A stretch of 30,309 nucleotides of DNA from a virus: positions 1-30,309 of IMG/VR virus record IMGVR_UViG_3300042324_000380. One strand, written 5' to 3'. Each line of letters begins with the position of its first letter. Positions within the stretch are counted from its first letter, which is position 1. The notes under the pieces were generated by a model. It was not told where the DNA came from. It made no database searches and saw nothing but the letters and a program-made list of their open reading frames with translations. The position numbers and the translations under genes were made by a program. This document shows positions 14,540 to 22,776 of the stretch, in pieces.

Positions 14540-14549
14540 TATAACTATA
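14540..14549 (-). promoter_or_regulatory. TATAGTTATA promoter-like motif
   Basis: Matches TATANTTATA on the coding strand, 7 nt before the ATG at 14532. Confidence 0.5.
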
Positions 14550-14577
14550 AGTTACGAAACCCAAGATAGAGTTTATT

Positions 14578-15360
14578 TTAATAAAGATTATATTTCCCGT
14601 TTAGATACGCCTCAATTCTATTTCGATCAGTATCTCCAACATATCCACCATAAACTATAAGTTCTGCAATGTCCCCCTTTAAATATGGAGCGCCGACATT
14701 TGGCTGCATTCTTGCGCCGATAGCACCCGCCGTTGGGTTTAGTGATGGTGCAATAGATACATTGGATAGGTTTATCAGCGAATCTCCATTTTTTCTAACG
14801 CTTTGATTTGTATTACTCCCCGTCGCTTCGTTGTATATTGTAACAAGGGTTGGACTCGTGAGTGATGTGGCCGGTGGATTTGTGTACTCACCACCATTCC
14901 AGAAGCACTCAATTACACCCACGCTCAGGTCTGTCGCCACGCCGTACAGCATTCCATTTCCTTGGTAGTCAGCCAATGAACCAGACTTCATAACTATTGG
15001 TGGCCAGCTAATACTAGACGCACTCCCACTTGGATTACCTACAACGAATATAGTTGAACCAGTAAACGATGCACTGGTTATATTTAAATAATCGTCGGTG
15101 CCATCAAATCTTACAACTGGTTTTCCGTTAATGATATTAGTTTTATATATCGGTTTACTACCGGCAATAGTCTGCGTCGCGTTAGCTCCACGGGTACCAC
15201 TGTCGGCCCATGTAGCAATAGAGTCTCCATCGTTCAAACCAAGGCTGTCCGCCTTATACCACATTAACAAACCAGATATTTGTAATGGTATTGGTAACGC
15301 ATTTATATGTCTGTACTTTACTGTGGTAAACATTGCTTTATTAGGTTGTTGTTTTTTCAT
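14578..15360 (-). CDS. LamG/concanavalin-like lectin-domain protein
   Basis: I use the ATG at 15360 (MKKQQPNKAMFTTVKYRH) because it aligns with the start of the neighbouring paralogous leader; a longer frame to 15384 would take in the promoter-like motif. In the 260 residues, LLMWYKADSLGLNDGDSIATW (read as adjacent parts), GKPVVRFDGTDDYLNI, STIFVVGNPSG and the final DIAELIVYGG followed by RNRIEAYLNGKY mark a LamG-type (Laminin_G_3) jelly-roll domain. Such domains bind sugars or surface polymers. It probably decorates the virion and helps adsorption. Confidence 0.75.
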   Translation of the reverse strand: MKKQQPNKAMFTTVKYRHINALPIPLQISGLLMWYKADSLGLNDGDSIATWADSGTRGANATQTIAGSKPIYKTNIINGKPVVRFDGTDDYLNITSASFTGSTIFVVGNPSGSASSISWPPIVMKSGSLADYQGNGMLYGVATDLSVGVIECFWNGGEYTNPPATSLTSPTLVTIYNEATGSNTNQSVRKNGDSLINLSNVSIAPSLNPTAGAIGARMQPNVGAPYLKGDIAELIVYGGYVGDTDRNRIEAYLNGKYNLY

Positions 15361-15366
15361 AGCCAG

Positions 15367-15376
15367 TATAACTATG
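15367..15376 (-). promoter_or_regulatory. Promoter-like motif (CATAGTTATA)
   Basis: One mismatch to TATANTTATA on the coding strand, 6 nt before the ATG at 15360. Confidence 0.45.
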
Positions 15377-15415
15377 AAACTCAAATCTGTTAATATAAAA
15401 AATCTTCATTTATTT

Positions 15416-18175
15416 TTACCACGTTGATAGTGCACTTCTGAGCCAATAGGAAGCAGAAGTACAAACATATATTGCGCTACCGTCCCATCTTAATTCACCA
15501 ACTACGCCAGAAGAAGATATACTAGTTGGAGCAGAACCAGTTGCTAATACCAATGCTCCACTCACATTCAATTTTCCATTAACCGTTAAAAATTGATTTA
15601 CTGGCGAAGCGTCGAACTTACCGTATATCAAGGCGTTTGTTTTAGTAAGTGCCTCTGTCGTTCTGTCTCTATTATCTATATATAGAACAGAGTTTTCAGT
15701 GCTTCTATAACCGGCATGTGATCCGAGACCAACACTACCAGATTGTGTAGTTAACACATACAACGCACGCGTTCCAACGGCTGTGTTTTGAGAGCCGCTA
15801 GTTAAAGTGAATAAAGCGGCGTATCCAAGTCCTGTGTTAAATTCTGCTAACGTGCCATTCCCAATTGTGTAATAACCCATACCAACATTTCCATTAGCAA
15901 CTGAAAGTGCCAGTGCATTAAAACCAACCGCAGTATTAAAGTCTGCGGTAGTCGCCTTTGATAAAGTGCTTGTGCCCAATGCCGTGTTATATTGTCCACC
16001 GGCTGCTATCAGAGCTAGAGAACCAGACCCAACGCCAATACTTGTAGTTGCCCCACCATCATATTTAATCCACCGGGTATTTAAACTATATGAAGCGGTT
16101 GTGCTATTTAAAGAATTATTTGCCCACGATGCCGTAGCATTTAAACTACCAGAAATATTTACACTTCCAGTAAATTCATGTACATCCGTGGCACTATCGC
16201 CAAATATATTTGTTCCCGGTGTATAGAAGTTACTTGCTGTCAGTGATGTTATATTACCATAGTCTGCAATAGCACTTGAGCCAGATAGATATGACGAAGA
16301 ATTTGTTCCCGCTGCATTTAAAGCATACGAGGATGTTAATGCATAGCTTGCCGTTTCCTGTGTTAATGCGCCACTCGCTGTAACAACATAGCCTGATACT
16401 GTTGGACTTATACCAGAGGTGCCGCTGCTGCCATTGGTTCCACTTGTTCCGTTAGTACCACTTGTTCCAGACGAACCGCTTGTACCACTTGTTCCAGACG
16501 AACCGCTTGTGCCACTCGTTCCACTTGTTCCAGACGAACCGCTTGTTCCACTAGTTCCACTGGTGCCCGAGGTGCCACTATAACTTAATGCGTAACTGGC
16601 CGTCGTTGCCCACGAAGATGTACCAACAAAACTACCGCTTGTTATATGTAAGCTGCCGGTAATTTCTACTTTACCAACAAACGCGTGATTGTCTATGCTA
16701 CTAGTTCCAAAAATATTGCTTCCGGCAGCAGATATATAACTGGCAGTTAACACTGTGATGTTGCCGTATGCAACAATGGCAGATGAACCGGATAAGTATG
16801 AAGCACTGTCGGCATTTCCACCAGTTCCACCATTTAATGCATAGCTTGCAGTGATAGCATATGATGACGTGCCAGTGAAGTTTCCACTAGAAATATGTAA
16901 GCTACCTGTAATATCTACAGTACCAATAAATGTATGTGTATCCGTGCCACTATCACCAAAGACGCTTACTCCCGGTGAATAGAAATTGCTGGCAGTAAAT
17001 TCGTTTACTATAGCCGTGCTGCCAGATAGATAAGATGCTGAGTTTGTGCCCGCCGCATTCAGTGCGTATGATGCAGTAATAGCATAACTTGCACTTTCAT
17101 TTGTTAGTGCACCACTAGCAGTTACTACAAAATTTGCTACACTTGGGCTGATACCAGACGTACCGGACGAGCCATTAGCGCCACTTGTTCCCGATGAACC
17201 GCTGCTTCCAGACGCACCGGCTGCACCGGAGGTTCCACTACTACCACTTGAACCAGATGCGCCCGCCGCACCGGAGCTTCCACTACTACCGGACGTTCCA
17301 TTAGTACCGCTTGTTCCCGATGAACCGCTGCTTCCAGAGGTACCGGCTGCACCATCAGCACCCGTAGCACCGGAGCTTCCACTACTGCCAGATGAACCGC
17401 TAGAGCCAGACGTACCATCAGAGCCGGTCGCGCCGCTAGTTCCACTTGAGCCACCGGTTCCAGAAGAGCCGCTTGTTCCGTTAGTTCCACTTGTTCCACT
17501 AGAGCCAGACAAACCGCTTGTTCCATTAGCTCCGCTGGTACCACTCGTGCCACTGTAACTTAAAGCATAACTTGCTGTAGTTGCGTATGATGCACTGGTT
17601 GCATTGTCGGCATGAACGGAATAGCTTGAAGACTCAATACTACCAGTAAGTCTATAATAAAGACTTCCACTTAAATAAAGATTACCCGTTATTATTACAT
17701 CGCTACCTGTGATATGCATGGTGTCGCTGCCAGTAAGTTGATATTTTTCATTCCATACTGCAATCTGCGGCTTTTCACCGTTACCTATAACAACATTCAT
17801 GTATTGAATGTCTGCGCCATAAACTACATCAAAGCTTATATCCCGTGAGTATATACCAGTGTCAATATCAAAATCGTCAATCTCGGAATTTATAACTATC
17901 TGTATTTCATTATTATATCCATTTAAAATCGATATAAGGAAATCCCGCATATCTTCGGCGGATTGTATAGTTCTGGCCTTACAACTGAATGTGACGGTCT
18001 CTGTGAGCACACTAGGGCCACTCATGGTTTGACTGCCCAACACACCTTCACGAGTAAATATAATGCACGGCAATTCTACATCCTGATTTTCGAATGTACT
18101 ATCGCTATAAACCGGAACCTGTAAGTTCAGATGTACAAGTTGTCTTAGGTTATTATAATATTCTGCGATGGCCAT
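15416..18175 (-). CDS. Tail-terminator-like/collagen-like fibre protein B with YadA-like head
   Basis: This 919-residue protein starts with a ~130-residue alpha/beta domain (EYYNNLRQLVHLNLQVPVYS, ELPCIIF, TIQSAEDMRDFLISILNGY) that resembles DUF3168-type tail terminator proteins. It is clearly paralogous to protein A (20369-22753). SGTSG collagen-like blocks lie at about 207-342 and 533-588, separated by beta modules repeated in the form TASYAL...VEITGSLHI. Residues about 705-850 carry NTALGTSTL and NTAVGFNALAL repeats like the head of YadA-type trimeric adhesins, and the C-terminus (VVGELRWDGSAIYVC) is a common fibre end. It is a probable trimeric fibre anchored by its N-terminus. Confidence 0.75.
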   Translation of the reverse strand: MAIAEYYNNLRQLVHLNLQVPVYSDSTFENQDVELPCIIFTREGVLGSQTMSGPSVLTETVTFSCKARTIQSAEDMRDFLISILNGYNNEIQIVINSEIDDFDIDTGIYSRDISFDVVYGADIQYMNVVIGNGEKPQIAVWNEKYQLTGSDTMHITGSDVIITGNLYLSGSLYYRLTGSIESSSYSVHADNATSASYATTASYALSYSGTSGTSGANGTSGLSGSSGTSGTNGTSGSSGTGGSSGTSGATGSDGTSGSSGSSGSSGSSGATGADGAAGTSGSSGSSGTSGTNGTSGSSGSSGAAGASGSSGSSGTSGAAGASGSSGSSGTSGANGSSGTSGISPSVANFVVTASGALTNESASYAITASYALNAAGTNSASYLSGSTAIVNEFTASNFYSPGVSVFGDSGTDTHTFIGTVDITGSLHISSGNFTGTSSYAITASYALNGGTGGNADSASYLSGSSAIVAYGNITVLTASYISAAGSNIFGTSSIDNHAFVGKVEITGSLHITSGSFVGTSSWATTASYALSYSGTSGTSGTSGTSGSSGTSGTSGTSGSSGTSGTSGSSGTSGTNGTSGTNGSSGTSGISPTVSGYVVTASGALTQETASYALTSSYALNAAGTNSSSYLSGSSAIADYGNITSLTASNFYTPGTNIFGDSATDVHEFTGSVNISGSLNATASWANNSLNSTTASYSLNTRWIKYDGGATTSIGVGSGSLALIAAGGQYNTALGTSTLSKATTADFNTAVGFNALALSVANGNVGMGYYTIGNGTLAEFNTGLGYAALFTLTSGSQNTAVGTRALYVLTTQSGSVGLGSHAGYRSTENSVLYIDNRDRTTEALTKTNALIYGKFDASPVNQFLTVNGKLNVSGALVLATGSAPTSISSSGVVGELRWDGSAIYVCTSASYWLRSALSTW

Positions 18176-18178
18176 ACA

Positions 18179-18188
18179 GATAAATATA
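18179..18188 (-). promoter_or_regulatory. Promoter-like motif (TATATTTATC)
   Basis: One mismatch to TATANTTATA on the coding strand, 3 nt before the ATG at 18175. It lies in AT-rich sequence, so this is a weaker case. Confidence 0.3.
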
Positions 18189-18192
18189 ACAA

Positions 18193-18399
18193 TTACAGAG
18201 AACCCGTTACTGGTATTATTATACTATTAAAAATTTCTTCTGTTATTTCTTCTGCCTGATAAGATATTAAAATGTCCAAGGATGGAATGTCCGCCTTACC
18301 ATATATCCAATCACCATTACTATATCCAGCTGCAGCATCAACAGGAAGTAAAATATCTGGCCCAGTGAAGTTATAAAGTTTATATCGAAAGTATTTCAT
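18193..18399 (-). CDS. Hypothetical 68-residue protein
   Basis: I do not recognise this family. The protein has an aromatic, basic start (MKYFRYKLYNF), a central DAAAGYSNGDWIYGK stretch that could form a small beta fold, and an acidic helix (AEEITEEIFNS). It has an AAGGAAC ribosome binding site and overlaps the upstream coiled-coil gene by 4 bp (ATGA), so the two are translated together. It lies directly before fibre gene B and could be a fibre-assembly partner; that is inference. Confidence 0.6.
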   Translation of the reverse strand: MKYFRYKLYNFTGPDILLPVDAAAGYSNGDWIYGKADIPSLDILISYQAEEITEEIFNSIIIPVTGSL

Positions 18400-18950
18400 G
18401 TTAGTTCCTTTTTAGATTCACTGGTTGATATAGCCATTTTATAGAATCTATCTGAAAAATCATTCTCAAATATACCAGCCATTCTAAGTGCTTCAAGATT
18501 TCCAACTCCAATTCTGCCGTGTGAATCTAAATCTAATTGAGCCTGCCGTGCTAATCTCTCCTGCCAATAACCAGCCTCGGCCTCTTGTATCTGTTCATAA
18601 GTAAATTTAGGAAGACTGCTATAAATAGAATACAACGTGCCCGCTTCTCTTTTCTGCGATAGCAATGATAACGTAGATTCTTCTATATCAAGTTGCAGTA
18701 ATTCTTTATCATCAAGGTCTTGTTCAGCTTCAAATTTCTTTACTAATTTACGCAAACGTATTTCGTCTCGTCTTATATTAAAAAGTTTTACTTGTAACTC
18801 CAATACACACTGACAGAACTGACGTTCTGGTGTGGTATATTCTCCTACAACAAAATTCTGTATAGCAAAGTTTGAACGATTCTGTGTAGTAGCCTCAATC
18901 GACGATGCTAATTCTTGCTTTACTTTTATTAAATCTAATTGTGTATCCAT
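18396..18950 (-). CDS. Coiled-coil protein of the fibre island
   Basis: This 184-residue protein is strongly helical and charged. Residues about 65-110 (ELQVKLFNIRRDEIRLRKLV, KKFEAEQDLDDKELLQLDIE) form a likely coiled coil, and a second helical region follows at 130-160 (YEQIQEAEAGYWQERLARQA). There is no signal peptide or membrane segment. Two cysteines lie near residue 45 (FCQCVLE). Placed between the kelch-like protein and fibre gene B, it could be a fibre chaperone or an attachment rod. I cannot assign a family. Confidence 0.6.
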   Translation of the reverse strand: MDTQLDLIKVKQELASSIEATTQNRSNFAIQNFVVGEYTTPERQFCQCVLELQVKLFNIRRDEIRLRKLVKKFEAEQDLDDKELLQLDIEESTLSLLSQKREAGTLYSIYSSLPKFTYEQIQEAEAGYWQERLARQAQLDLDSHGRIGVGNLEALRMAGIFENDFSDRFYKMAISTSESKKELT

Positions 18951-18953
18951 AAG

Positions 18954-19955
18954 TTATCCTATGCTAGAAGGATCAGCTACTCCGACCGCTAAGTTCATTC
19001 CTGTGACGGCTGCGCACGTCTCAACCGACACCACAACTTTATATGCTTTATTAGAGAAGTTGCTATCATATCCACCTATAGCATATAATGTAGTCGTAGA
19101 ACTACATGGACTTGATGCCGGGGTTGATACTGGTGTTGTGCATCCATTAATTAAAGAAGTGGTATCAGTTGTGAAAACAGTTTTTTGCCACTTTGTAGTT
19201 TTTGTGCTAGGGCCACCCACGATATAACCGGCAAGCTCGGAATTTACTCCCTGCTCAACAGAACCTGTCGCCGCATTTACGCTGGCCACCGCCGAGGTTG
19301 TTTCGGTTGATATTGGCATCTTATGACCAATAACAGTATATGTTCCCCAAGGTGAAAATCCACCAGCAGTATAAATTGTAAAGGCAGAAGACATGGCCGC
19401 TCCCAACCCACTTACCGCTGTTAGATTCGCACTCGAAACCAACGCGGAGGTAACGGTAGAGAATGGAACCTTTTCGGCCACCACTGTATTCGACAAATTG
19501 GCCGACCCAGTTCCACCACCATAAATATAACCAGTAAAAAACCCAGCGTTTCCTTTGATAGATGACTTAGCAACAGACAGATTTGCCGACGCTTGTGTTG
19601 CAGTTGTGCTGGTACCATATGTTGTTTTTTCTGCGGTACTTAATAGGGCATCTGCGGTTGTGCTTCCGCCCAGTATTAAACCAATTGTTGTATCACCAAC
19701 CGCTGCGGAACGAGTTCTTTTGGTTGTAAGTGCTGCCCCGGCAACCGTGGCCGTAGTCTCAGTTGCATATGTTCCCTTATTCGGAATAGAAGTTAAATTT
19801 CCAGAGAATGCTCCACCGTGAGTATAGCCAGCAACGTTGGTCTGTAACCACGACCACACCGGGATTGCTACAGCAGTATAATTAGGCGACGGACTTTCAA
19901 ATACTATTCCAAATTTGAATCTTCCAATTCTTGATAATTTATTGCTTCTGAACAT
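18954..19955 (-). CDS. Kelch-like beta-propeller virion protein
   Basis: This 333-residue protein has a basic N-terminus (MFRSNKLSRIGRFKF) and then repeats of about 50 residues, each with a GY-x-x-GG core: AGYTHGG, GLILGG, GYIYGGG, YTAGGF, GYIVGG and YAIGGY. Each is followed by a strand and a phrase like FSTVTSAL or STETTSAV. This is the layout of kelch-type beta-propeller blades, here about six. Similar propellers occur in tail-fibre and surface proteins and commonly bind ligands. Its place in the fibre island supports a receptor-binding or virion-decorating role. Confidence 0.65.
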   Translation of the reverse strand: MFRSNKLSRIGRFKFGIVFESPSPNYTAVAIPVWSWLQTNVAGYTHGGAFSGNLTSIPNKGTYATETTATVAGAALTTKRTRSAAVGDTTIGLILGGSTTADALLSTAEKTTYGTSTTATQASANLSVAKSSIKGNAGFFTGYIYGGGTGSANLSNTVVAEKVPFSTVTSALVSSANLTAVSGLGAAMSSAFTIYTAGGFSPWGTYTVIGHKMPISTETTSAVASVNAATGSVEQGVNSELAGYIVGGPSTKTTKWQKTVFTTDTTSLINGCTTPVSTPASSPCSSTTTLYAIGGYDSNFSNKAYKVVVSVETCAAVTGMNLAVGVADPSSIG

Positions 19956-19958
19956 ATA

Positions 19959-20339
19959 TTATATTTGTTCTCTGCCATATACAATTACATTAAGTGAAGA
20001 TGATTGACTTGCCTTCATTGTGATTTTGTCACTGTATGCCGAAGACCCACTACTATTTAATACGAATGGTACTTTTGGTGACATTTCCAAGGACAGTGAA
20101 GAAGTAAATGATTCATTCATTCTTTGTAAAGTAATAGAAGAAGTAGCCGAACCAGTTACTTGACCAGCACTAACTGGAAAAAATAGTTGTGCAGTTATTG
20201 TATTTGTAGTAGGATTGTGAAACCAAAAACTACTGACCTCCACCGACTTGCTCACCGGCGCAGTGTACACGATGCTCTCAGTTGCATGAAGCGTATAAGT
20301 GGCTAATTGTTTGATGGGAGTATAATTAAATGATGCCAT
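19959..20339 (-). CDS. Small beta-sandwich virion protein
   Basis: This 126-residue protein is beta-rich throughout, with Ser/Thr-rich strands (ESIVYTAPVSKSVEVSSFWF, ITAQLFFPVSAGQV, SLNVIVYGREQI) and no cysteine or membrane segment. The pattern fits a jelly-roll or Ig-like decoration protein, and similar short beta proteins are common near phage tail genes. It directly follows fibre gene A and precedes the kelch-like gene. An AAGGAAA ribosome binding site precedes the ATG. Family unknown. Confidence 0.6.
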   Translation of the reverse strand: MASFNYTPIKQLATYTLHATESIVYTAPVSKSVEVSSFWFHNPTTNTITAQLFFPVSAGQVTGSATSSITLQRMNESFTSSLSLEMSPKVPFVLNSSGSSAYSDKITMKASQSSSLNVIVYGREQI

Positions 20340-20357
20340 AAGTTTGATTTCCTTTTA

Positions 20358-20367
20358 TATAAGTATT
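20358..20367 (-). promoter_or_regulatory. Promoter-like motif (AATACTTATA)
   Basis: One mismatch to TATANTTATA on the coding strand, 18 nt before the ATG at 20339. AAGGAAA lies between motif and start. Confidence 0.5.
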
Positions 20368-20368
20368 A

Positions 20369-22753
20369 TTAGAACCCAGCATACGTCCATATATCGTCTA
20401 TAATATCTGAGCCAATTGACGTTGCCGTAGAAGTAGCATTTGAATTTTCTGCAAATAGTGCATATGAAGCATAACTTGCTGTGCCTGCCAATGAACCTGT
20501 GAATCCATATGCACGAACACTACCAGTTACAATTACTCCAGCGCCATCTAATGTCATTGTATCTGTATCATCATATCTAAATGCAAGTGGTATATTAGCA
20601 CTATGATTGGTATATTTTGAACAACTAATTGCGCCGGCTGCTTCGTTTCCTGCTCTTAGATATAAATTCGCAGCCAATTCAACCAAACCATAGGTCATTA
20701 CAATTTCATTGTCTGAGGTTGTCTCAGTAGTAATTTTTAGAGGTCTATTGGTAGTATAAATTATATTATCTGTGTCATTTGCTGTAATCTGCAACAGTGG
20801 GGAACCAGCACTTTTAAATGTTAATTGTGTTCCGCTGTTTTGCCCAATTGTTAAATTTGTAGATCCACCATCATCATTAAATGTTACAGCATCAGGAACA
20901 GTTGGATATGTAATAACGATAGGATCAGAAGATACCAATCCAGATGCTGTGAATGCATAACTTGCTGTGCCAGCAAATTGACTATCAACTGTAATATCAG
21001 TGATATTGGCGTATGGCATTGATGTTGGTGTTTCACCGGATGTTCCGCTTGTGCCACTGGTTCCAGACTCTCCACTTGTTCCAGATTCACCAGAGGTTCC
21101 AGACGAACCGCTTTCTCCAGACGAACCACTTGTGCCGCTTTCGCCAGATGTGCCACTGGTTCCAGATTCACCAGAGGTTCCGCTTGTGCCACTGGTTCCA
21201 GATTCACCGGAGCTTCCACTTGTGCCACTGGTTCCAGACTCTCCACTTGTTCCAGATTCACCAGATGTTCCACTACTTCCAGACGAACCGCTTTCTCCAG
21301 ACGAACCACTTGTTCCAGATTCACCGCTGCTGCCAGATGTTCCACTTGTTCCACTTGTTCCAGACGAGCCGCTTTCACCAGATGAACCACTGGTTCCACT
21401 TTCGCCGGACGTTCCAGACGAGCCGCTTGTGCCGCTTTCACCGGATGTTCCACTGCTGCCAGATTCTCCACTTGTTCCAGACGAGCCACTTTCTCCAGAC
21501 GAACCACTTGAACCCGATGCACCAGTGGCCCCACTAGAACCGGAACTTCCACTAGAACCAGATGTGCCAGCCTCGCCGCTTGTACCAGACGAACCACTTG
21601 AACCCGATGTACCAGTGGCCCCACTAGAACCGGAACTTCCACTAGAACCAGATGTGCCAGCCTCGCCGCTTGTACCAGACGAACCACTTGAACCCGATGC
21701 ACCAGTGGCCCCACTAGAACCAGATGTGCCAGCCTCGCCGCTTGTACCAGACGAACCACTTGAACCCGATGTACCAGTGGCCCCACTAGAACCAGAACTT
21801 CCACTGGAACCAGAAGTACCGGCTGCGCCAGATATTCCAGATGACCCGCTCGTGCCCGATGTTCCACCTGTTCCAGATGTTCCACTACTACCACTTGTAC
21901 CAGAATTACCACTTGTACCAGAATTACCACTAGTGCCAGACGAACCACTCGTGCCACTTGTTCCACTTGTACCAGAACTTCCGGCTGTTCCAGCCGTACC
22001 ATTGGTTCCACTCGTACCAGAACTTCCGCTATAACCGGCTGTTCCCGAAGTTCCACTGGTACCACTGTAACTTAAAGCATATGAGGCACTAACAGCATAT
22101 GAAGAAGATATAGCATTAGTTGCCCACGAAGAAGTTTCGGCTAACCCAATTAAATATGAAGCACTATATGCATAGCTGGCAGTCTCAATACCAATGCCAC
22201 CACTGACCTGTAATGTACCGTGTATGACCATGCTCCCGGTAACATCCACGTCGCCCATGAATTGCACATCTGTATCATTAATCAATAAAGCATTTTCACT
22301 GCCGGTGATTTCATATTTTGAAACAAAGTAAGCAAGTGAACCAGACTTTCCAGACAGACCAATGATTACATTTTTATATTCTATCTCAGCACCATAAGTT
22401 ACAGTGAATGAAATGCCGCGTGTATAAATACCCGTGCGAATATCAAAACTATCTGTGCTGCTTCCCAACACCATCTGAATTTCTACATCATATCCGTTTA
22501 AGATTGATATAATAAAGTCGCGCATTTCCTCCGCCTTTTCTATCGTGCCTGCTTTGCAATCCCACGTCACAGTTTCATAACGTACACTTGGACCGCTCAT
22601 CGTTTGAGTGCCCAAAGTACTGTCGCGCCTGAACACTATACAAGGAAGCTCAACGTCTTGGTTGGAAAAGGTCGATTCACTATATACTGGCACTTCCAGA
22701 TTTAAATGAATCATCTGGCGTAAGTTATAATAATATTCTGTTATTCCGGCCAT
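20369..22753 (-). CDS. Tail-terminator-like/collagen-like fibre protein A
   Basis: This 794-residue protein follows the HK97-gp10-like gene, exactly where a tail terminator gene is expected. Its N-terminal ~135 residues (VPVYSESTFSNQDVELPCIV then TIEKAEEMRDFIISILNGY and GIYTRGISFTVTYGAEI) resemble DUF3168-type terminators. No other terminator candidate is in the window. Residues about 230-573 are an uninterrupted SGTSG/SGSSG/SGESG collagen-like tract, and 574-794 form a beta-rich C-terminus (ASYAFTASGL, GSVRAYGFTGSLAGTASYA). Protein B shares the N-terminal domain and repeat type. The fibre would project from the neck if the N-terminus keeps its usual place. Confidence 0.75.
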   Translation of the reverse strand: MAGITEYYYNLRQMIHLNLEVPVYSESTFSNQDVELPCIVFRRDSTLGTQTMSGPSVRYETVTWDCKAGTIEKAEEMRDFIISILNGYDVEIQMVLGSSTDSFDIRTGIYTRGISFTVTYGAEIEYKNVIIGLSGKSGSLAYFVSKYEITGSENALLINDTDVQFMGDVDVTGSMVIHGTLQVSGGIGIETASYAYSASYLIGLAETSSWATNAISSSYAVSASYALSYSGTSGTSGTAGYSGSSGTSGTNGTAGTAGSSGTSGTSGTSGSSGTSGNSGTSGNSGTSGSSGTSGTGGTSGTSGSSGISGAAGTSGSSGSSGSSGATGTSGSSGSSGTSGEAGTSGSSGATGASGSSGSSGTSGEAGTSGSSGSSGSSGATGTSGSSGSSGTSGEAGTSGSSGSSGSSGATGASGSSGSSGESGSSGTSGESGSSGTSGESGTSGSSGTSGESGTSGSSGESGSSGTSGTSGTSGSSGESGTSGSSGESGSSGSSGTSGESGTSGESGTSGTSGSSGESGTSGTSGTSGESGTSGTSGESGTSGSSGESGSSGTSGESGTSGESGTSGTSGTSGETPTSMPYANITDITVDSQFAGTASYAFTASGLVSSDPIVITYPTVPDAVTFNDDGGSTNLTIGQNSGTQLTFKSAGSPLLQITANDTDNIIYTTNRPLKITTETTSDNEIVMTYGLVELAANLYLRAGNEAAGAISCSKYTNHSANIPLAFRYDDTDTMTLDGAGVIVTGSVRAYGFTGSLAGTASYASYALFAENSNATSTATSIGSDIIDDIWTYAGF
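21040..22064 (-). repeat. SGTSG-coding repeat tract
   Basis: About 1 kb of degenerate 9- to 18-bp units encodes Gly-Thr/Ser-Ser-Gly repeats in fibre protein A. A related shorter tract lies in protein B (about 17150-17555 and 16410-16575). The repeats create long spurious open frames on other frames and strands. Confidence 0.85.
21501..21820 (-). repeat. 90-bp tandem repeats inside the collagen-like tract
   Basis: A 90-bp unit occurs at 21501-21590 and 21591-21680 with one base difference, then as a 72-bp copy at 21681-21752 missing 18 bp, then as a diverged partial copy from 21753. It encodes a 30-residue unit. The near identity shows recent expansion or slippage. Confidence 0.85.
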
Positions 22754-22766
22754 ATGTTTTGTTTCC

Positions 22767-22776
22767 TATAATTATT
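22767..22776 (-). promoter_or_regulatory. Promoter-like motif (AATAATTATA)
   Basis: One mismatch to TATANTTATA on the coding strand, 13 nt before the ATG at 22753. AGGAAA lies between motif and start. Confidence 0.4.

Noticed and set aside
17137-17553. 138-codon frame opposite in phase inside fibre gene B.
   Set aside because: It is a shadow of the collagen-like repeats of gene B, with Val/Ala/Leu repeats only.
16410-17555. CRISPR-like array suggested by short regular repeats.
   Set aside because: Repeats are coding, 3-residue based, degenerate and without unique spacers of constant length; they encode SGTSG sequence.
20884-22065. Long open frames (393 and 344 codons) overlapping the SGTSG tract in other frames and on the plus strand.
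   Set aside because: They arise from the repetitive codons of fibre gene A. Their products are simple repeats (PLVPDSP-like or VEQV-like) without domain or start signals.
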